Source of the DNA: Subtercola sp. Z020
GTDB taxonomy: Bacteria; Actinomycetota; Actinomycetes; Actinomycetales; Microbacteriaceae
Length of the DNA stretch: 64,000 nt
Reading direction: 5' to 3'
Assembly (NCBI RefSeq): GCF_002931235.1
Contig: NZ_PSTT01000014.1
Location: 1 to 64,000, forward strand
Part shown: positions 1 to 9,053 of the stretch, piece by piece
Layout: each line of letters starts with the position of its first letter
Numbering within the stretch: position 1 is the stretch's first letter
The notes under the pieces: generated by a model
Databases searched by the model: none
The model's input: only the letters and a program-made list of their open reading frames with translations
Told to the model about the DNA's origin: nothing
Translations under genes and position numbers: made by a program

Positions 1-139
1 GTGCCGAACCCGGGCGGCCCCGTCACGCTGGTGCGGCGGGCGGGACGGGGGTGCCGGCGTCGTCGACGAAGACCAGGGCGACGTGCTCGTGGGTGCCCGC
101 CCGCCGCACCAGCGTGACGGGGCCGCCCGGGTTCGGCAC
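1..139. repeat. 44-bp perfect inverted repeat at the window edge
   Basis: Bases 1-44 are the exact reverse complement of bases 96-139, separated by 51 bases. The right arm encodes an ordinary stretch of the HxlR-type protein, while the left arm supplies that protein's last residues and stop codon. A long perfect repeat exactly at the first base fits a fold-back artefact at a contig end better than a biological hairpin, but a real palindrome cannot be excluded. Confidence 0.9.
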
Positions 140-472
140 GAACTCGTCGCCCCACTCCTGCAGGGCGACGAGGACCGTCTTCAGCGCGAGGCCACGAGCG
201 GTCAGGTGGTAGCTGGACCGCTCGCGCGCGCCGGGCTCCCGGTACGCCCGGCGTTCGAGTACGCCCGCGCCGACGAGGGTCGCCAGGCGGGCCGTGAGGA
301 TGTCGCTCGGCACGCCGAGCGAGTCGCGGAACCCCGAGAACCTCGTGGTGCCCCGGAAGGCGTCGCGGATGATCAGCAGCGACCACTTCTCACCGAGCAG
401 ATCGAGGCTGCGGTGGATCGCGCAGGCGTGCTCCGTCGGTGGCCGATCCGTCGTCTTCGCAGAGGTGCTCAC
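23..472 (-). CDS. HxlR-family winged-helix transcriptional regulator
   Basis: This is a probable DNA-binding regulator of 149 residues. The HxlR signature is clear: an N-terminal Cys in HACAIHRSLDLLGEKWSLLI, then RFSGFRDSLGVPSDILTARL as the recognition-helix region and a winged hairpin around RERSSYHLT. I chose the GTG at 472 because a TATTCT hexamer ends six bases upstream, giving a leaderless transcript; a longer ATG start at 559 would add 29 poorly conserved residues. The C-terminus is doubtful, because the last codons lie in the left arm of the edge inverted repeat. Family members often sense redox or aldehyde stress, but the target here is unknown. Confidence 0.8.
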   Translation of the reverse strand: MSTSAKTTDRPPTEHACAIHRSLDLLGEKWSLLIIRDAFRGTTRFSGFRDSLGVPSDILTARLATLVGAGVLERRAYREPGARERSSYHLTARGLALKTVLVALQEWGDEFVPNPGGPVTLVRRAGTHEHVALVFVDDAGTPVPPAAPA

Positions 473-484
473 CCCGTAAGAATA
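473..484 (-). promoter_or_regulatory. Leaderless -10 element for the HxlR gene
   Basis: On the minus strand TATTCT (484 down to 479) is followed by six bases and the GTG start, with no Shine-Dalgarno sequence between. That spacing places the transcription start at the start codon. No clear -35 is visible. Confidence 0.4.
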
Positions 485-840
485 GATCGGGCGAGGCGGC
501 TCCTGCCCAGCAGTGGCGCGGCACACGAGCGGTCGGCGGCCGACACGCCGTCGCGACACGCCCGGGTTGCACGGAGCCTCCCGGTGTGGCAGACTCTCAT
601 AGTTCAGTAATTCGGGTGGAAGTGTGCCCGCATCACTACCAGGCAGTGCATAGCTATAGATCCTCGATCTTGTAGGGCTAGGCCGCGGGTAGCAGAACAG
701 GCTTGAAACACCCCCTCAGAACCCAGCGCATCGCTGTGCGTCCGAGCGGGTCTTGACAGAACAAGAGTGATAAGCGCGTCCAATGCGACGAGGGACGAGT
801 TCCCGAGCGTAAGACGCAAGACAAGAGAGATGAGTCAAAC
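485..840 (+). promoter_or_regulatory. S10 operon promoter and 5' leader region (no gene seen)
   Basis: About 350 bases hold no convincing gene on either strand. They must contain the promoter and leader of the S10 operon. Candidate elements are CATAGT (598-603), TATAGA (655-660) and a perfect -35-like TTGACA (753-758), but none pairs well with a partner hexamer at 16-18 bases, so the exact start cannot be assigned. A weak GAGAG lies about ten bases before the rpsJ ATG. Confidence 0.4.
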
Positions 841-1149
841 ATGGCGGGACAGAAGATCCGCATTCGACTTAAGTCGTATGACCACGAGGTCATCGACAGC
901 TCGGCGCGCAAGATCGTCGACACAGTCACTCGTGCAGGTGCAACCGTGGTGGGCCCCGTGCCGCTGCCGACCGAGAAGAACGTCATCGCGGTCATCCGTT
1001 CGCCCCACAAGTACAAAGACAGCTTCGAGCACTTCGAGAAGCGCACCCACAAGCGTCTCATCGACATCATCGACCCGACGCCCAAGGCCGTCGACTCGCT
1101 GATGCGCCTCGACCTCCCTGCCGATGTCAACATCGAGATCAAGCTGTAG
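841..1149 (+). CDS. rpsJ: 30S ribosomal protein S10
   Basis: S10 is part of the 30S head and, with NusB, also acts in transcription antitermination. The 102-residue product has the usual length and sequence, beginning [20 protein letters not shown] and ending in ADVNIEIKL. It is the first gene of the S10 operon. Only a weak GAGAG precedes the ATG. rplC follows after 10 bases. Confidence 0.98.
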   Translation: MAGQKIRIRLKSYDHEVIDSSARKIVDTVTRAGATVVGPVPLPTEKNVIAVIRSPHKYKDSFEHFEKRTHKRLIDIIDPTPKAVDSLMRLDLPADVNIEIKL

Positions 1150-1159
1150 GGAGCGACTG

Positions 1160-1816
1160 ATGGCAACTTCAACCAAGACTTCCAAGGGCCTGCTCGGCAT
1201 CAAGCTCGGCATGACCCAGGTGTGGGATGAGAACAACCGCCTCATCCCCGTCACCGTCGTTCAGGTCACACCGAACGTCGTGACCCAGATCCGTACCCCC
1301 GAGGTCGACGGCTACCAGGCCGTTCAGATCGCGGCCGGCCAGATCGACCCCCGCAAGGTGAACAAGCCCGAGACCGGTCACTTCGACAAGGCGGGCGTCA
1401 CGCCTCGCCGTCACGTCACCGAGATCCGCACCGCTGACGCCGCCGAGTACACGATCGGGCAGGAACTCACTGTCGACGGCGTGTTCGAGGCCGGCAAGAA
1501 GGTCGACGTCGTCGGCACCAGCAAGGGCAAGGGTTTCGCCGGTGTCATGAAGCGTCACAACTTCAAGGGTGTCTCCTCGTCGCACGGTTCGCACCGCAAC
1601 CACCGCAAGCCCGGTTCCATCGGTGCTTCGTCGACCCCCAGCCGTGTCTTCAAGGGCATGCGCATGGCGGGCCGCATGGGTGGCGAGCGTGTGACCGTTC
1701 TGAACCTCGTCGTTCACTCGGTCGACGCCGAGAAGAACCTCATCCTCGTCAAGGGCGCCGTTCCCGGTGGCCGTGGCCGTCTCGTATTCGTCCGCACCGC
1801 AGTGAAGGGGGCGTAG
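1160..1816 (+). CDS. rplC: 50S ribosomal protein L3
   Basis: L3 is an early-assembly 50S protein that reaches the peptidyl-transferase centre. The product is 218 residues. The ATG at 1160 gives the typical N-terminus ([15 protein letters not shown]) and follows GGGAG at about 1149; a GTG at 1124 would overlap rpsJ by 26 bases and is not supported. The Gly/His-rich loop ([20 protein letters not shown]) and [16 protein letters not shown] are the family's conserved blocks. Confidence 0.97.
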   Translation: MATSTKTSKGLLGIKLGMTQVWDENNRLIPVTVVQVTPNVVTQIRTPEVDGYQAVQIAAGQIDPRKVNKPETGHFDKAGVTPRRHVTEIRTADAAEYTIGQELTVDGVFEAGKKVDVVGTSKGKGFAGVMKRHNFKGVSSSHGSHRNHRKPGSIGASSTPSRVFKGMRMAGRMGGERVTVLNLVVHSVDAEKNLILVKGAVPGGRGRLVFVRTAVKGA

Positions 1817-1819
1817 TCC

Positions 1820-2494
1820 ATGACTGACGCGAACATCACCACTGTCGACATCATCGACGCCAAGGGCCAGAAGGCCGGCACCGTGGAGCTCCCCGCCGAG
1901 CTCTTCGACGTGGCAACCAACGTTCCGCTCATCCACCAGGTCGTCGTCGCGCAGCTCGCTGCCGCACGCCAGGGCACGCACAAGGTCAAGGGCCGCGGCG
2001 AGGTCTCCGGTGCCGGCCGCAAGCCGTTCAAGCAGAAGGGAACCGGTCGCGCCCGCCAGGGCTCGATCCGCGCCCCCCAGATGACCGGTGGTGGCATCGT
2101 GCACGGGCCGACCCCGCGCAGCTACGACCAGCGCACCCCGAAGAAGATGATCGCGGCAGCCCTGCTCGGTTCTCTCTCCGACCGTGCCCGCGGCAGCCGC
2201 GTGCACGTCGTCGACTCCCTGACGCTCGGCCCGGTTCCGTCGACCAAGACGGCCCTCGAGCTCCTGACCAAGATCGCGACCAGCAAGCACGTTCTCGTGG
2301 TTGTCGAGCGCGGCGACGACATCGCTGTGAAGAGCGTTCGCAACGTGCCCGAAGTGCACGTGCTGACCTACGACCAGCTGAACGCGTACGACGTTCTGGT
2401 GAGCGACGACATCGTCTTCACCAAGGGCGCGATCGACGGCTTCATCGCCTCGAAGCGCAAGAACGTCTCGACCACTGAGGAGGTTGCAGCGTGA
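1820..2494 (+). CDS. rplD: 50S ribosomal protein L4
   Basis: L4 is a 50S protein lining the exit tunnel; in E. coli it also represses the S10 operon. The product is 224 residues, slightly longer than the E. coli protein. The conserved loop [20 protein letters not shown] is present. The ATG lies three bases after rplC, and the stop overlaps the rplW GTG by four bases, implying translational coupling. Confidence 0.97.
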   Translation: MTDANITTVDIIDAKGQKAGTVELPAELFDVATNVPLIHQVVVAQLAAARQGTHKVKGRGEVSGAGRKPFKQKGTGRARQGSIRAPQMTGGGIVHGPTPRSYDQRTPKKMIAAALLGSLSDRARGSRVHVVDSLTLGPVPSTKTALELLTKIATSKHVLVVVERGDDIAVKSVRNVPEVHVLTYDQLNAYDVLVSDDIVFTKGAIDGFIASKRKNVSTTEEVAA

Positions 2495-2790
2495 GCGGCA
2501 ACAACAAAGACCCCCGCGACATCATCATCTCGCCGGTCGTCTCCGAGAAGAGCTACGGCCTGATCGACGAGGGCAAGTACACGTTCATCGTGGCGCCGAC
2601 GTCGAACAAGACCGAGATCAAGCTCGCGATCGAGAAGATCTTCAACGTCCAGGTCGCTTCGGTGAACACGATGAACAAGATCGGCAAGACCCGTCGCACC
2701 AAGTTCGGCCTGGGCAAGCGCAAAGACACCAAGCGTGCCATTGTCACCCTGAAGTCCGGAACCATCGACATCTTCACGGCTGTTGGCTGA
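2491..2790 (+). CDS. rplW: 50S ribosomal protein L23
   Basis: L23 sits at the tunnel exit and is a docking site for trigger factor and SRP. The product is 99 residues, starting at GTG 2491 inside the rplD stop (GTGA). The conserved SEKSYGLID and the [19 protein letters not shown] loop are present. Confidence 0.97.
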   Translation: MSGNNKDPRDIIISPVVSEKSYGLIDEGKYTFIVAPTSNKTEIKLAIEKIFNVQVASVNTMNKIGKTRRTKFGLGKRKDTKRAIVTLKSGTIDIFTAVG

Positions 2791-2813
2791 GTCGGAATCC
2801 AGAGGATAAAAAC

Positions 2814-3653
2814 ATGGCTATTCGCAAGTACAAGCCGACCACTCCCGGTCGTCGTGGCTCGTCGGTCTCCGACTTCGCAGAGATCACGCGCACCACGCCC
2901 GAGAAGTCGCTGCTCCGTCCCCTTCCCAAGACCGGTGGCCGTAACAACGCCGGCCGCATCACGACCCGTCACATCGGTGGTGGCCACAAGCGCCAGTACC
3001 GCGTCATCGACTTCAAGCGCAATGACAAAGACGGCGTGAACGCCAAGGTCGCCGAGATCGAGTACGACCCGAACCGCACGGCGCGCATCGCGCTCCTGCA
3101 CTTCGTCGACGGCACCAAGCGCTACATCATCGCCCCGAACAAGCTGAACCAGGGCGACATCATCGAGTCGGGTGCGGGCGCGGACATCAAGCCGGGCAAC
3201 AACCTGCCGCTGAAGAACATCCCCGTCGGTACGGTCATCCACGCGATCGAGCTGAAGCCGGGCGGCGGTGCCAAGATGGCCCGTTCCGCCGGTGCCTCGG
3301 TTCGTCTCGTCGCGAAAGACGGCCCCTACGCTCAGCTCCGTCTGCCCAGCGGTGAGATCCGCAATGTGGATGCGCGCTGCCGCGCGACGATCGGCGAGGT
3401 CGGCAACGCCGAGCAGTCGAACATCAACTGGGGCAAGGCCGGCCGCAAGCGCTGGCTCGGCGTTCGTCCCACCGTCCGCGGTGTCGCGATGAACCCGGTC
3501 GACCACCCGCACGGTGGTGGTGAGGGCAAGACCTCCGGTGGTCGCCACCCGGTCAGCCCGTGGGGCCAGAAAGAGGGCCGCACCCGCCACATCAACAAAG
3601 AGAGCGACAAGCTCATCGTTCGTCGCCGCAACGTCGGCAAGAAGCGTAAGTAG
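2814..3653 (+). CDS. rplB: 50S ribosomal protein L2
   Basis: L2 is needed for subunit association and peptidyl-transferase activity. The product is 279 residues. The ATG at 2814 gives [20 protein letters not shown] and is preceded by AGAGGA; longer readings into rplW are out of frame with that gene and not supported. The highly conserved [16 protein letters not shown] block, with the active-site-proximal His, is intact, followed by the basic C-terminal tail. Confidence 0.98.
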   Translation: MAIRKYKPTTPGRRGSSVSDFAEITRTTPEKSLLRPLPKTGGRNNAGRITTRHIGGGHKRQYRVIDFKRNDKDGVNAKVAEIEYDPNRTARIALLHFVDGTKRYIIAPNKLNQGDIIESGAGADIKPGNNLPLKNIPVGTVIHAIELKPGGGAKMARSAGASVRLVAKDGPYAQLRLPSGEIRNVDARCRATIGEVGNAEQSNINWGKAGRKRWLGVRPTVRGVAMNPVDHPHGGGEGKTSGGRHPVSPWGQKEGRTRHINKESDKLIVRRRNVGKKRK

Positions 3654-3664
3654 GAGTCGAGAAG

Positions 3665-3946
3665 ATGCCACGCAGTCTCAAGAAGGGCCCCTTCGTTGAT
3701 GACCACCTGCTCCGCAAGGTCGTCGTACAGAACGAAGCCGGTTCGAAGAACGTCATCAAGACCTGGTCACGCCGGTCGATGATCATCCCCGCAATGCTGG
3801 GTCACACGATCGCCGTCCACGACGGTCGCAAGCACATCCCCGTGTTCATCACGGAGACCATGGTCGGTCACAAGCTCGGCGAGTTCTCGCCGACGCGTAC
3901 CTTCCGTGGGCACGTGAAAGACGACAAGAAGGGTCGTCGCCGCTAA
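3665..3946 (+). CDS. rpsS: 30S ribosomal protein S19
   Basis: S19 lies in the 30S head beside S13 and contacts the A-site region. The product is 93 residues, beginning [19 protein letters not shown] and containing the conserved [20 protein letters not shown] and [12 protein letters not shown] blocks. GGAG lies just upstream of the ATG. It is 11 bases from rplB. Confidence 0.98.
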   Translation: MPRSLKKGPFVDDHLLRKVVVQNEAGSKNVIKTWSRRSMIIPAMLGHTIAVHDGRKHIPVFITETMVGHKLGEFSPTRTFRGHVKDDKKGRRR

Positions 3947-3970
3947 CGCGGTGACGGAAGGAGGAGAGAA

Positions 3971-4369
3971 ATGGTGGAGTCGATCGCACGCGTGCGTCAC
4001 ATCCGCGTCACCCCCATGAAAGCTCGTCGCGTCGTCAACCTGATCCGCGGCAAGCAGGCCATGGAGGCCCTGGCAATCCTGAAGTTCGCCCCGCAGGGCG
4101 CAAGCGAGCCTGTCTACAAGCTCGTCGCCTCTGCGATCGCGAACGCGAAGGTCAAGGCCGATGCAAGCAACAGCTACCTCGACGAGCAGGATCTGTTCGT
4201 CTCGGCGGCCTACGTCGACGAGGGCACGACCCTCAAGCGTTTCCAGCCCCGTGCACAGGGACGCGCATTCCAGATCCTGAAGCGCTCGAGCCACATCACG
4301 GTCGTCCTCTCGACGCCCGATGAGGTCGCAGCATCCGCTCAGGGTTCCAAGAAGGCAGGGAAGAAGTAA
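3971..4369 (+). CDS. rplV: 50S ribosomal protein L22
   Basis: L22 binds 23S rRNA and its hairpin lines the exit tunnel; mutations in that loop cause macrolide resistance in other bacteria. The product is 132 residues with [20 protein letters not shown] near the N-terminus and [20 protein letters not shown] in the extended loop. The last ~15 residues form a small Ala/Ser/Lys tail beyond the usual core. AAGGAGGAGA precedes the ATG. The TAA overlaps the rpsC ATG. Confidence 0.97.
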   Translation: MVESIARVRHIRVTPMKARRVVNLIRGKQAMEALAILKFAPQGASEPVYKLVASAIANAKVKADASNSYLDEQDLFVSAAYVDEGTTLKRFQPRAQGRAFQILKRSSHITVVLSTPDEVAASAQGSKKAGKK

Positions 4370-5175
4370 TGGGCCAGAAAGTAAACCCCTACGGTTTCCG
4401 TCTGGGCATCACGACCGACCACGTGTCGCGTTGGTTCTCTGACAGCACCAAAGTAGGACAGCGTTACAGCGACTTCGTCGCCGAAGACGTGAAGATCCGC
4501 AACCTGCTCACGAAGAGCCTCGACCGTGCCGGCGTCGCCCGCATCGAGATCGAGCGCACCCGTGACCGCGTTCGCGTCGACATCCACACCGCCCGTCCGG
4601 GCATCGTGATCGGTCGCCGCGGAGCCGAGGCCGAGCGCATCCGTGCCGACCTCGAGAAGCTGACCAAGAAGCAGATCCAGCTGAACATCCTCGAGGTGAA
4701 GAACCCCGAGGCCGAAGCGCAGCTGGTCGCCCAGGGCATCGCCGAGCAGCTCTCCGCACGTGTGGCCTTCCGCCGCGCAATGCGGAAGGGCCTGCAGGGT
4801 GCCCAGCGCATGCCGAGCGTCAAGGGTGTTCGCATCCAGGTCTCCGGTCGCCTCGGCGGCGCGGAGATGAGCCGTTCGGAGTTCTACCGTGAGGGTCGTG
4901 TGCCGCTGCACACGCTCCGCGCCAACATCGACTACGGCTTCTACGAGGCCCGTACGACGTTCGGTCGCATCGGTGTGAAGGTCTGGATCTACAAGGGCGA
5001 CATCACCAACAAGGAGCTCGCCCGCGAGCAGGCCAACCAGAAGTCGTCGCGCCCCGAGCGTCGTGACGACCGCCGCGGTGGCGACGACCGTCGTCCGCCG
5101 CGCTCGGCCGCCCCGCGTTCCGACGCGCCGAAGGCAGACGCTGCCCCCGTGGCAGCAGCAGGAGTTGAGGCATAA
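4369..5175 (+). CDS. rpsC: 30S ribosomal protein S3
   Basis: S3 is at the mRNA entry side of the 30S subunit and helps unwind mRNA. The product is 268 residues: a KH type-2 RNA-binding domain (around [20 protein letters not shown]) and the S3 C-terminal domain ([20 protein letters not shown]). From about residue 220 there is an Arg/Asp- then Ala-rich disordered tail, common in actinobacteria. The ATG overlaps the rplV stop by one base. Confidence 0.97.
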   Translation: MGQKVNPYGFRLGITTDHVSRWFSDSTKVGQRYSDFVAEDVKIRNLLTKSLDRAGVARIEIERTRDRVRVDIHTARPGIVIGRRGAEAERIRADLEKLTKKQIQLNILEVKNPEAEAQLVAQGIAEQLSARVAFRRAMRKGLQGAQRMPSVKGVRIQVSGRLGGAEMSRSEFYREGRVPLHTLRANIDYGFYEARTTFGRIGVKVWIYKGDITNKELAREQANQKSSRPERRDDRRGGDDRRPPRSAAPRSDAPKADAAPVAAAGVEA

Positions 5176-5177
5176 CC

Positions 5178-5597
5178 ATGTTGATTCCACGCAGAGTCAA
5201 GCACCGCAAGCAGCACCACCCCACCCGAAGCGGTCACGCCACCGGTGGCACCGAGGTGTCGTTCGGCGAGTGGGGCATCCAGGCCCTGACCCCCGCCTAC
5301 GTGACGAACCGCCAGATCGAGTCCGCTCGTATCGCGATGACCCGTCACATCAAGCGTGGTGGGAAGGTGTGGATCAACATCTACCCCGACCGCCCGCTCA
5401 CGAAGAAGCCGGCCGAGACCCGCATGGGTTCCGGTAAGGGTAGCCCCGAGTGGTGGATCGCGAACGTCAAGCCGGGCCGCGTGCTCTTCGAGCTCAGCGG
5501 TGTCAGTGACATCGTCGCTCGCGAGGCGCTCACCCGTGCAATTCACAAGCTGCCCCTGAAGGCACGCATCATCAAGCGCGAGGAGGGCGACGCATAA
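5178..5597 (+). CDS. rplP: 50S ribosomal protein L16
   Basis: L16 organises the A-site tRNA region of the 50S subunit. The product is 139 residues, the usual length, beginning [19 protein letters not shown] with the conserved [19 protein letters not shown] loop. It starts two bases after rpsC and its stop overlaps the rpmC ATG. Confidence 0.98.
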   Translation: MLIPRRVKHRKQHHPTRSGHATGGTEVSFGEWGIQALTPAYVTNRQIESARIAMTRHIKRGGKVWINIYPDRPLTKKPAETRMGSGKGSPEWWIANVKPGRVLFELSGVSDIVAREALTRAIHKLPLKARIIKREEGDA

Positions 5598-5935
5598 TGG
5601 CGATCGGTTCCAAGGAGCTCACCCCCGTCGAGCTCGACACATTCGAAGATTCACGCCTCGCCGAGGAGCTGCGGAAGGCCAAGGAAGAGCTGTTCAACCT
5701 GCGCTTCCAGTCGGCCACCGGCCAGCTCGAGAGCCACGGCCGCCTGCGCGCCGTGAAGCGCGACATCGCACGCATCTACACGATCGTGCGTGAGCGCGAG
5801 CTCGGCATCCGTGCCACGCCCGCTCCGGTCGAGGTTGCCCCGGCAGCCGAGCCGGCGCCCAAGAAGACCCGCAAGGCTAAGGCCGCCCCTGCTGAAGAGG
5901 CACCCGTCGCCGAGACAACTGAGGAGGCCAAGTAA
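5597..5935 (+). CDS. rpmC: 50S ribosomal protein L29 with C-terminal extension
   Basis: L29 is a small 50S protein beside the tunnel exit, next to L23. The core (residues 1-75) has the canonical helices, including [18 protein letters not shown] and [20 protein letters not shown]. Residues 76-112 are an Ala/Pro/Glu/Lys tail absent from the ~65-residue E. coli protein. Start and stop each overlap a neighbour by one base. Confidence 0.96.
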   Translation: MAIGSKELTPVELDTFEDSRLAEELRKAKEELFNLRFQSATGQLESHGRLRAVKRDIARIYTIVRERELGIRATPAPVEVAPAAEPAPKKTRKAKAAPAEEAPVAETTEEAK

Positions 5936-6246
5936 TGGCCAAGACTGAGGCAGCGACCGCTGCAACCGTCGAGACTGTTGCCGCGCCCGAGCAGGAGCGC
6001 GGCTACCGCAAGACCCGTCGTGGCTATGTCACGAGCGACAAGATGGAGAAGACCATCGTCGTCGAGGTCGAAGACCGCGTGAAGCACCCCCTGTACGGCA
6101 AGGTCATCCGCCGTACCTCCAAGGTGAAGGTGCACGACGAGGCCAACAGCGCCGGCATCGGCGACCTGGTGCTCATCTCCGAGACCCGACCGCTGAGCGC
6201 CACCAAGCGCTGGCGCCTGGTCGAGATCCTCGAAAAGGCCAAGTAA
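5935..6246 (+). CDS. rpsQ: 30S ribosomal protein S17
   Basis: S17 is a primary 16S rRNA binder with an OB fold. The product is 103 residues: about 25 Ala/Thr/Glu-rich N-terminal residues, then the core ([40 protein letters not shown]). It is the last gene of the S10 block; a hairpin overlaps its stop codon. Confidence 0.97.
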   Translation: MAKTEAATAATVETVAAPEQERGYRKTRRGYVTSDKMEKTIVVEVEDRVKHPLYGKVIRRTSKVKVHDEANSAGIGDLVLISETRPLSATKRWRLVEILEKAK

Positions 6247-6263
6247 GCGCCCCGCGCTTACTT
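6241..6263 (+). promoter_or_regulatory. Hairpin overlapping the rpsQ stop at the S10/spc boundary
   Basis: AAGTAAGCG (6241-6249) pairs perfectly with CGCTTACTT (6255-6263) around a five-base loop. The left arm contains the rpsQ TAA. No U-run follows, so this is not a standard terminator. The neighbouring CTTACGTAAG (6261-6270) is a palindrome that runs into the rplN Shine-Dalgarno, so two foldings exclude each other. A processing or translational-control role is inferred. Confidence 0.5.
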
Positions 6264-6278
6264 ACGTAAGGAGTAGAA

Positions 6279-6650
6279 GTGATTCAGCAGGAATCCCGGC
6301 TCAAGGTCGCCGACAACACCGGCGCCAAAGAGCTGCTGACCATCCGTGTACTCGGTGGCTCAGGACGCCGTTACGCCGGCCTCGGTGACGTCATCGTCGC
6401 CACCGTCAAAGACGCCATCCCCGGCGGCACCGTCAAGCGTGGAGACGTCGTCAAGGCCGTCATCGTGCGCACCAAGAAAGAGACCCGTCGCGTCGACGGT
6501 TCCTACATCAAGTTCGACGAGAACGCAGCGGTCATCCTCCGCGCCAACGACAAGGAGCCTCGCGGCTCCCGTGTCTTCGGCCCGGTCGGCCGCGAGCTTC
6601 GCGACAAGAGCTTCATGAAGATCATCTCGCTGGCACCGGAGGTCATTTAA
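6279..6650 (+). CDS. rplN: 50S ribosomal protein L14
   Basis: L14 is a 50S interface protein and the first gene of the spc operon. The product is 123 residues from GTG 6279, with TAAGGAG about nine bases upstream. The N-terminus [20 protein letters not shown] and the C-terminal FVRELRD-like block ([20 protein letters not shown]) are typical. It is separated from rpsQ by 32 bases containing inverted repeats. Confidence 0.98.
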   Translation: MIQQESRLKVADNTGAKELLTIRVLGGSGRRYAGLGDVIVATVKDAIPGGTVKRGDVVKAVIVRTKKETRRVDGSYIKFDENAAVILRANDKEPRGSRVFGPVGRELRDKSFMKIISLAPEVI

Positions 6651-6652
6651 TC

Positions 6653-7012
6653 ATGGCGAATATCAAGAAGGGTGATGTCGTTCAGGTCATCACCGGCAAG
6701 AGCCAGGCCCGCGGCGGAGACCGTGGCAAGCAGGGTCGCGTCATCGAGGTGCAGGTCGAGAAGAACCGTGTGATCGTCGAGGGCATCAACTTCGTCAAGA
6801 AGCACGTTCGCGTCGGCCAGACCCAGCGCGGCACCAAGACCGGTGGCATCGAGACCGTCGAGGCCCCGATCCACGTGTCGAACGTCGCTCTGATCGACCC
6901 CGACTCGAAGAAGCCGACCCGTGTCGGTTTCCGCGTCGAGCAGGTCACCAAAGACGGCGTCACCAAGAACGTTCGCGTTCGTTATGCCAAGAAGAGCGGC
7001 AAGGACATCTAA
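6653..7012 (+). CDS. rplX: 50S ribosomal protein L24
   Basis: L24 is an assembly-initiating 50S protein with a KOW motif, visible as [20 protein letters not shown] and [20 protein letters not shown] in the first 45 residues. The product is 119 residues. It begins two bases after rplN, and its TAA overlaps the rplE ATG by one base. Confidence 0.97.
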   Translation: MANIKKGDVVQVITGKSQARGGDRGKQGRVIEVQVEKNRVIVEGINFVKKHVRVGQTQRGTKTGGIETVEAPIHVSNVALIDPDSKKPTRVGFRVEQVTKDGVTKNVRVRYAKKSGKDI

Positions 7013-7602
7013 TGACTGACACAACAACTGCTGCGCCGGCTGTCAAGGTGCAGCCGCGCCTGAAGCAGAAGTACCAGAACGAGATCGTCGCACAGATGAA
7101 GAGCGACTTCGGCTTCAGCAACGTGCACCAGGTTCCCGGCCTCGTGAAGGTCGTCGTGAACACCGGTGTCGGCGAGGCAGCCCGCGACGGCAAGATCATC
7201 GATGGGGCCGTCAAGGACCTCACCGCGATCACCGGCCAGAAGCCGCAGGTCACCAAGGCCCGCAAGTCGATCGCCCAGTTCAAGCTGCGCGAGGGCCAGC
7301 CCATCGGTGCACACGTCACGCTCCGTGGTGACCGCGCATGGGAGTTCCTCGACCGCCTGCTCTCGCTGGCGCTTCCCCGCATCCGCGACTTCCGTGGTCT
7401 CTCCGACCGCCAGTTCGACGGATCGGGCAACTACACCTTCGGTCTGACCGAGCAGTCGATGTTCCACGAGATCGACCAGGACAAGATCGACCGCGTGCGT
7501 GGTTTCGACATCACTGTCGTCACCACCGCGAAGAACGACGACGAGGGTCGCGCGCTGTTGAAGGCGCTCGGCTTCCCGTTCCGCGCCGCAGAGAGCGCGT
7601 AG
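7012..7602 (+). CDS. rplE: 50S ribosomal protein L5
   Basis: L5 binds 5S rRNA and forms part of the central protuberance. The product is 196 residues, with a short Thr/Ala N-terminal extension and the conserved [20 protein letters not shown] and [20 protein letters not shown] blocks. In many bacteria rpsN follows; here the next 135 bases hold no gene, and rpsH comes next. Confidence 0.98.
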   Translation: MTDTTTAAPAVKVQPRLKQKYQNEIVAQMKSDFGFSNVHQVPGLVKVVVNTGVGEAARDGKIIDGAVKDLTAITGQKPQVTKARKSIAQFKLREGQPIGAHVTLRGDRAWEFLDRLLSLALPRIRDFRGLSDRQFDGSGNYTFGLTEQSMFHEIDQDKIDRVRGFDITVVTTAKNDDEGRALLKALGFPFRAAESA

Positions 7603-7737
7603 CACCACCCGTAACACCCAGCACCACCCGCAGCACCCCGCACCACCCCGGCTCAGCAATTCGGCTGAGCCGGTCGAGACCACAGGTCGGCATCCTTGCA
7701 CAGGGTGTCGAAACCAGGCCAGAAGGGCAACACCTCC
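7603..7737 (+). other. rplE-rpsH spacer with CA-rich repeat and hairpin, rpsN absent
   Basis: No open reading frame for S14 (rpsN/rpsZ) exists here. Bases 7603-7650 are an imperfect repeat built on CACCACCCGCAGCACCC. CCGGCTCAG (7648-7656) then pairs with CTGAGCCGG (7665-7673) over an eight-base loop. There is no U-tract, so a pause or processing role is more likely than termination. Confidence 0.6.
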
Positions 7738-8136
7738 ATGACAATGACAGATCCGGTCGCAGACATGCTGACCAGACTGCGCAATGCGAACTCGGCATTC
7801 CACGACACCGTGTCGATGCCGCACAGCAAGCTCAAGTCGCACATCGCCGACATCCTGAAGAGCGAGGGTTACATCGCCTCGTGGGATGTCGCAGACGCAG
7901 AGGTCGGCCAGACGCTGACCCTCTCCCTCAAGTTCGGCCCGAACCGTGAGCGTTCGATCGCGGGCATCAAGCGCGTATCGAAGCCGGGTCTCCGGGTCTA
8001 CGCCAAGTCGACTGAGATCCCCACGGTTCTCGGTGGTCTCGGCGTCGCAATCCTCTCGACGTCGTCCGGTCTGCTGACCGATCGACAGGCTTCCAAGAAG
8101 GGCGTGGGTGGGGAAGTCCTCGCCTACGTGTGGTGA
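7738..8136 (+). CDS. rpsH: 30S ribosomal protein S8
   Basis: S8 is a primary 16S rRNA binder and, in E. coli, the repressor of the spc operon. The product is 132 residues from ATG 7738 ([20 protein letters not shown]), preceded by AGAAGGG; an upstream in-frame ATG at 7696 lies in the non-conserved spacer. The C-terminal RNA-binding block [11 protein letters not shown] is intact. Confidence 0.98.
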   Translation: MTMTDPVADMLTRLRNANSAFHDTVSMPHSKLKSHIADILKSEGYIASWDVADAEVGQTLTLSLKFGPNRERSIAGIKRVSKPGLRVYAKSTEIPTVLGGLGVAILSTSSGLLTDRQASKKGVGGEVLAYVW

Positions 8137-8142
8137 TCACTG

Positions 8143-8679
8143 ATGTCACGTATCGGCAGACTCCCCATCCCGATCCCTGCAGGGGTCGACATCACCATCG
8201 ACGGCCAGCTCGTCTCGGTCAAGGGCCCGAAGGGTGAGCTGACGCTCTCCGTCAAGGCTCCCATCGAGGCCAAGGTCGAAGACGGCCAGATCCTGGTCAC
8301 CCGTCCCGACGACGAGCGTGAGTCGCGTTCGCTGCACGGACTGACCCGCACGCTGATCGCCAACCAGATCATCGGTGTCACCGATGGCTACTCCAAGGGC
8401 CTCGAGGTCGTCGGAACCGGTTACCGCGTCGCAGCAAAGGGCGCGAACGTCGAGTTCGCTCTCGGCTACTCCCACCCCATCACCGTCGAGCCGCCCGCGG
8501 GCATCAGCTTCACGGTCGAGGGCGTCAACAAGCTCACTGTCAGCGGTATCGACAAGCAGGCTGTGGGCGAAGTAGCCGCCAACATTCGTAAGTTGCGGAA
8601 GCCCGAGCCCTACAAGGGCAAGGGTGTGCGCTACGCCGGCGAAGTCGTTCGTCGCAAGGCCGGAAAGAGCGGTAAGTAA
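8143..8679 (+). CDS. rplF: 50S ribosomal protein L6
   Basis: L6 is a two-domain 50S protein near the sarcin-ricin loop. The product is 178 residues, starting [20 protein letters not shown] and ending with the signature [20 protein letters not shown]. It starts six bases after rpsH. Confidence 0.98.
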   Translation: MSRIGRLPIPIPAGVDITIDGQLVSVKGPKGELTLSVKAPIEAKVEDGQILVTRPDDERESRSLHGLTRTLIANQIIGVTDGYSKGLEVVGTGYRVAAKGANVEFALGYSHPITVEPPAGISFTVEGVNKLTVSGIDKQAVGEVAANIRKLRKPEPYKGKGVRYAGEVVRRKAGKSGK

Positions 8680-8681
8680 TC

Positions 8682-9053
8682 ATGGCTACTGGAACCAGAG
8701 GCAAGAGCAAGGCTGCAGCACGCGGCCGTCGCCACGACCGCCTGCGCAAGAAGATCGAGGGCACCGAGGCGCGCCCGCGCCTGGTCGTCACCCGTTCGGC
8801 CCGCCACGTGTTCGTGCAGGTCGTCGACGACAGCAAGGGCTTCACCCTTGCATCGGCTTCGACGCTCGAGGCAGACATGCGCACCTTCGACGGTGACAAG
8901 TCGGCCAAGGCACACAAAGTCGGCGAACTCGTCGCCGAGCGCGCCAAGGCTGCTGGCATCGAAGCAGTCGTATTCGACCGCGGCGGCAACCGTTACGCCG
9001 GACGCGTCGCGGCTGTGGCCGACGGCGCCCGAGAGGGTGGCCTGGACCTGTGA
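8682..9053 (+). CDS. rplR: 50S ribosomal protein L18
   Basis: L18 binds 5S rRNA with L5. The product is 123 residues with a basic N-terminus and the conserved C-terminal [20 protein letters not shown]-type block. The stop overlaps the upstream candidate start of rpsE. Confidence 0.97.
   Translation: MATGTRGKSKAAARGRRHDRLRKKIEGTEARPRLVVTRSARHVFVQVVDDSKGFTLASASTLEADMRTFDGDKSAKAHKVGELVAERAKAAGIEAVVFDRGGNRYAGRVAAVADGAREGGLDL

Noticed and set aside
83-610. A plus-strand frame overlapping the HxlR gene
   Set aside because: The minus-strand frame has a clear HxlR domain; the plus-strand product is Arg/Ala-rich without conserved features.
753-758. TTGACA as a firm S10 promoter -35
   Set aside because: No acceptable -10 hexamer lies 16-19 bases downstream, so I kept it only as a candidate.
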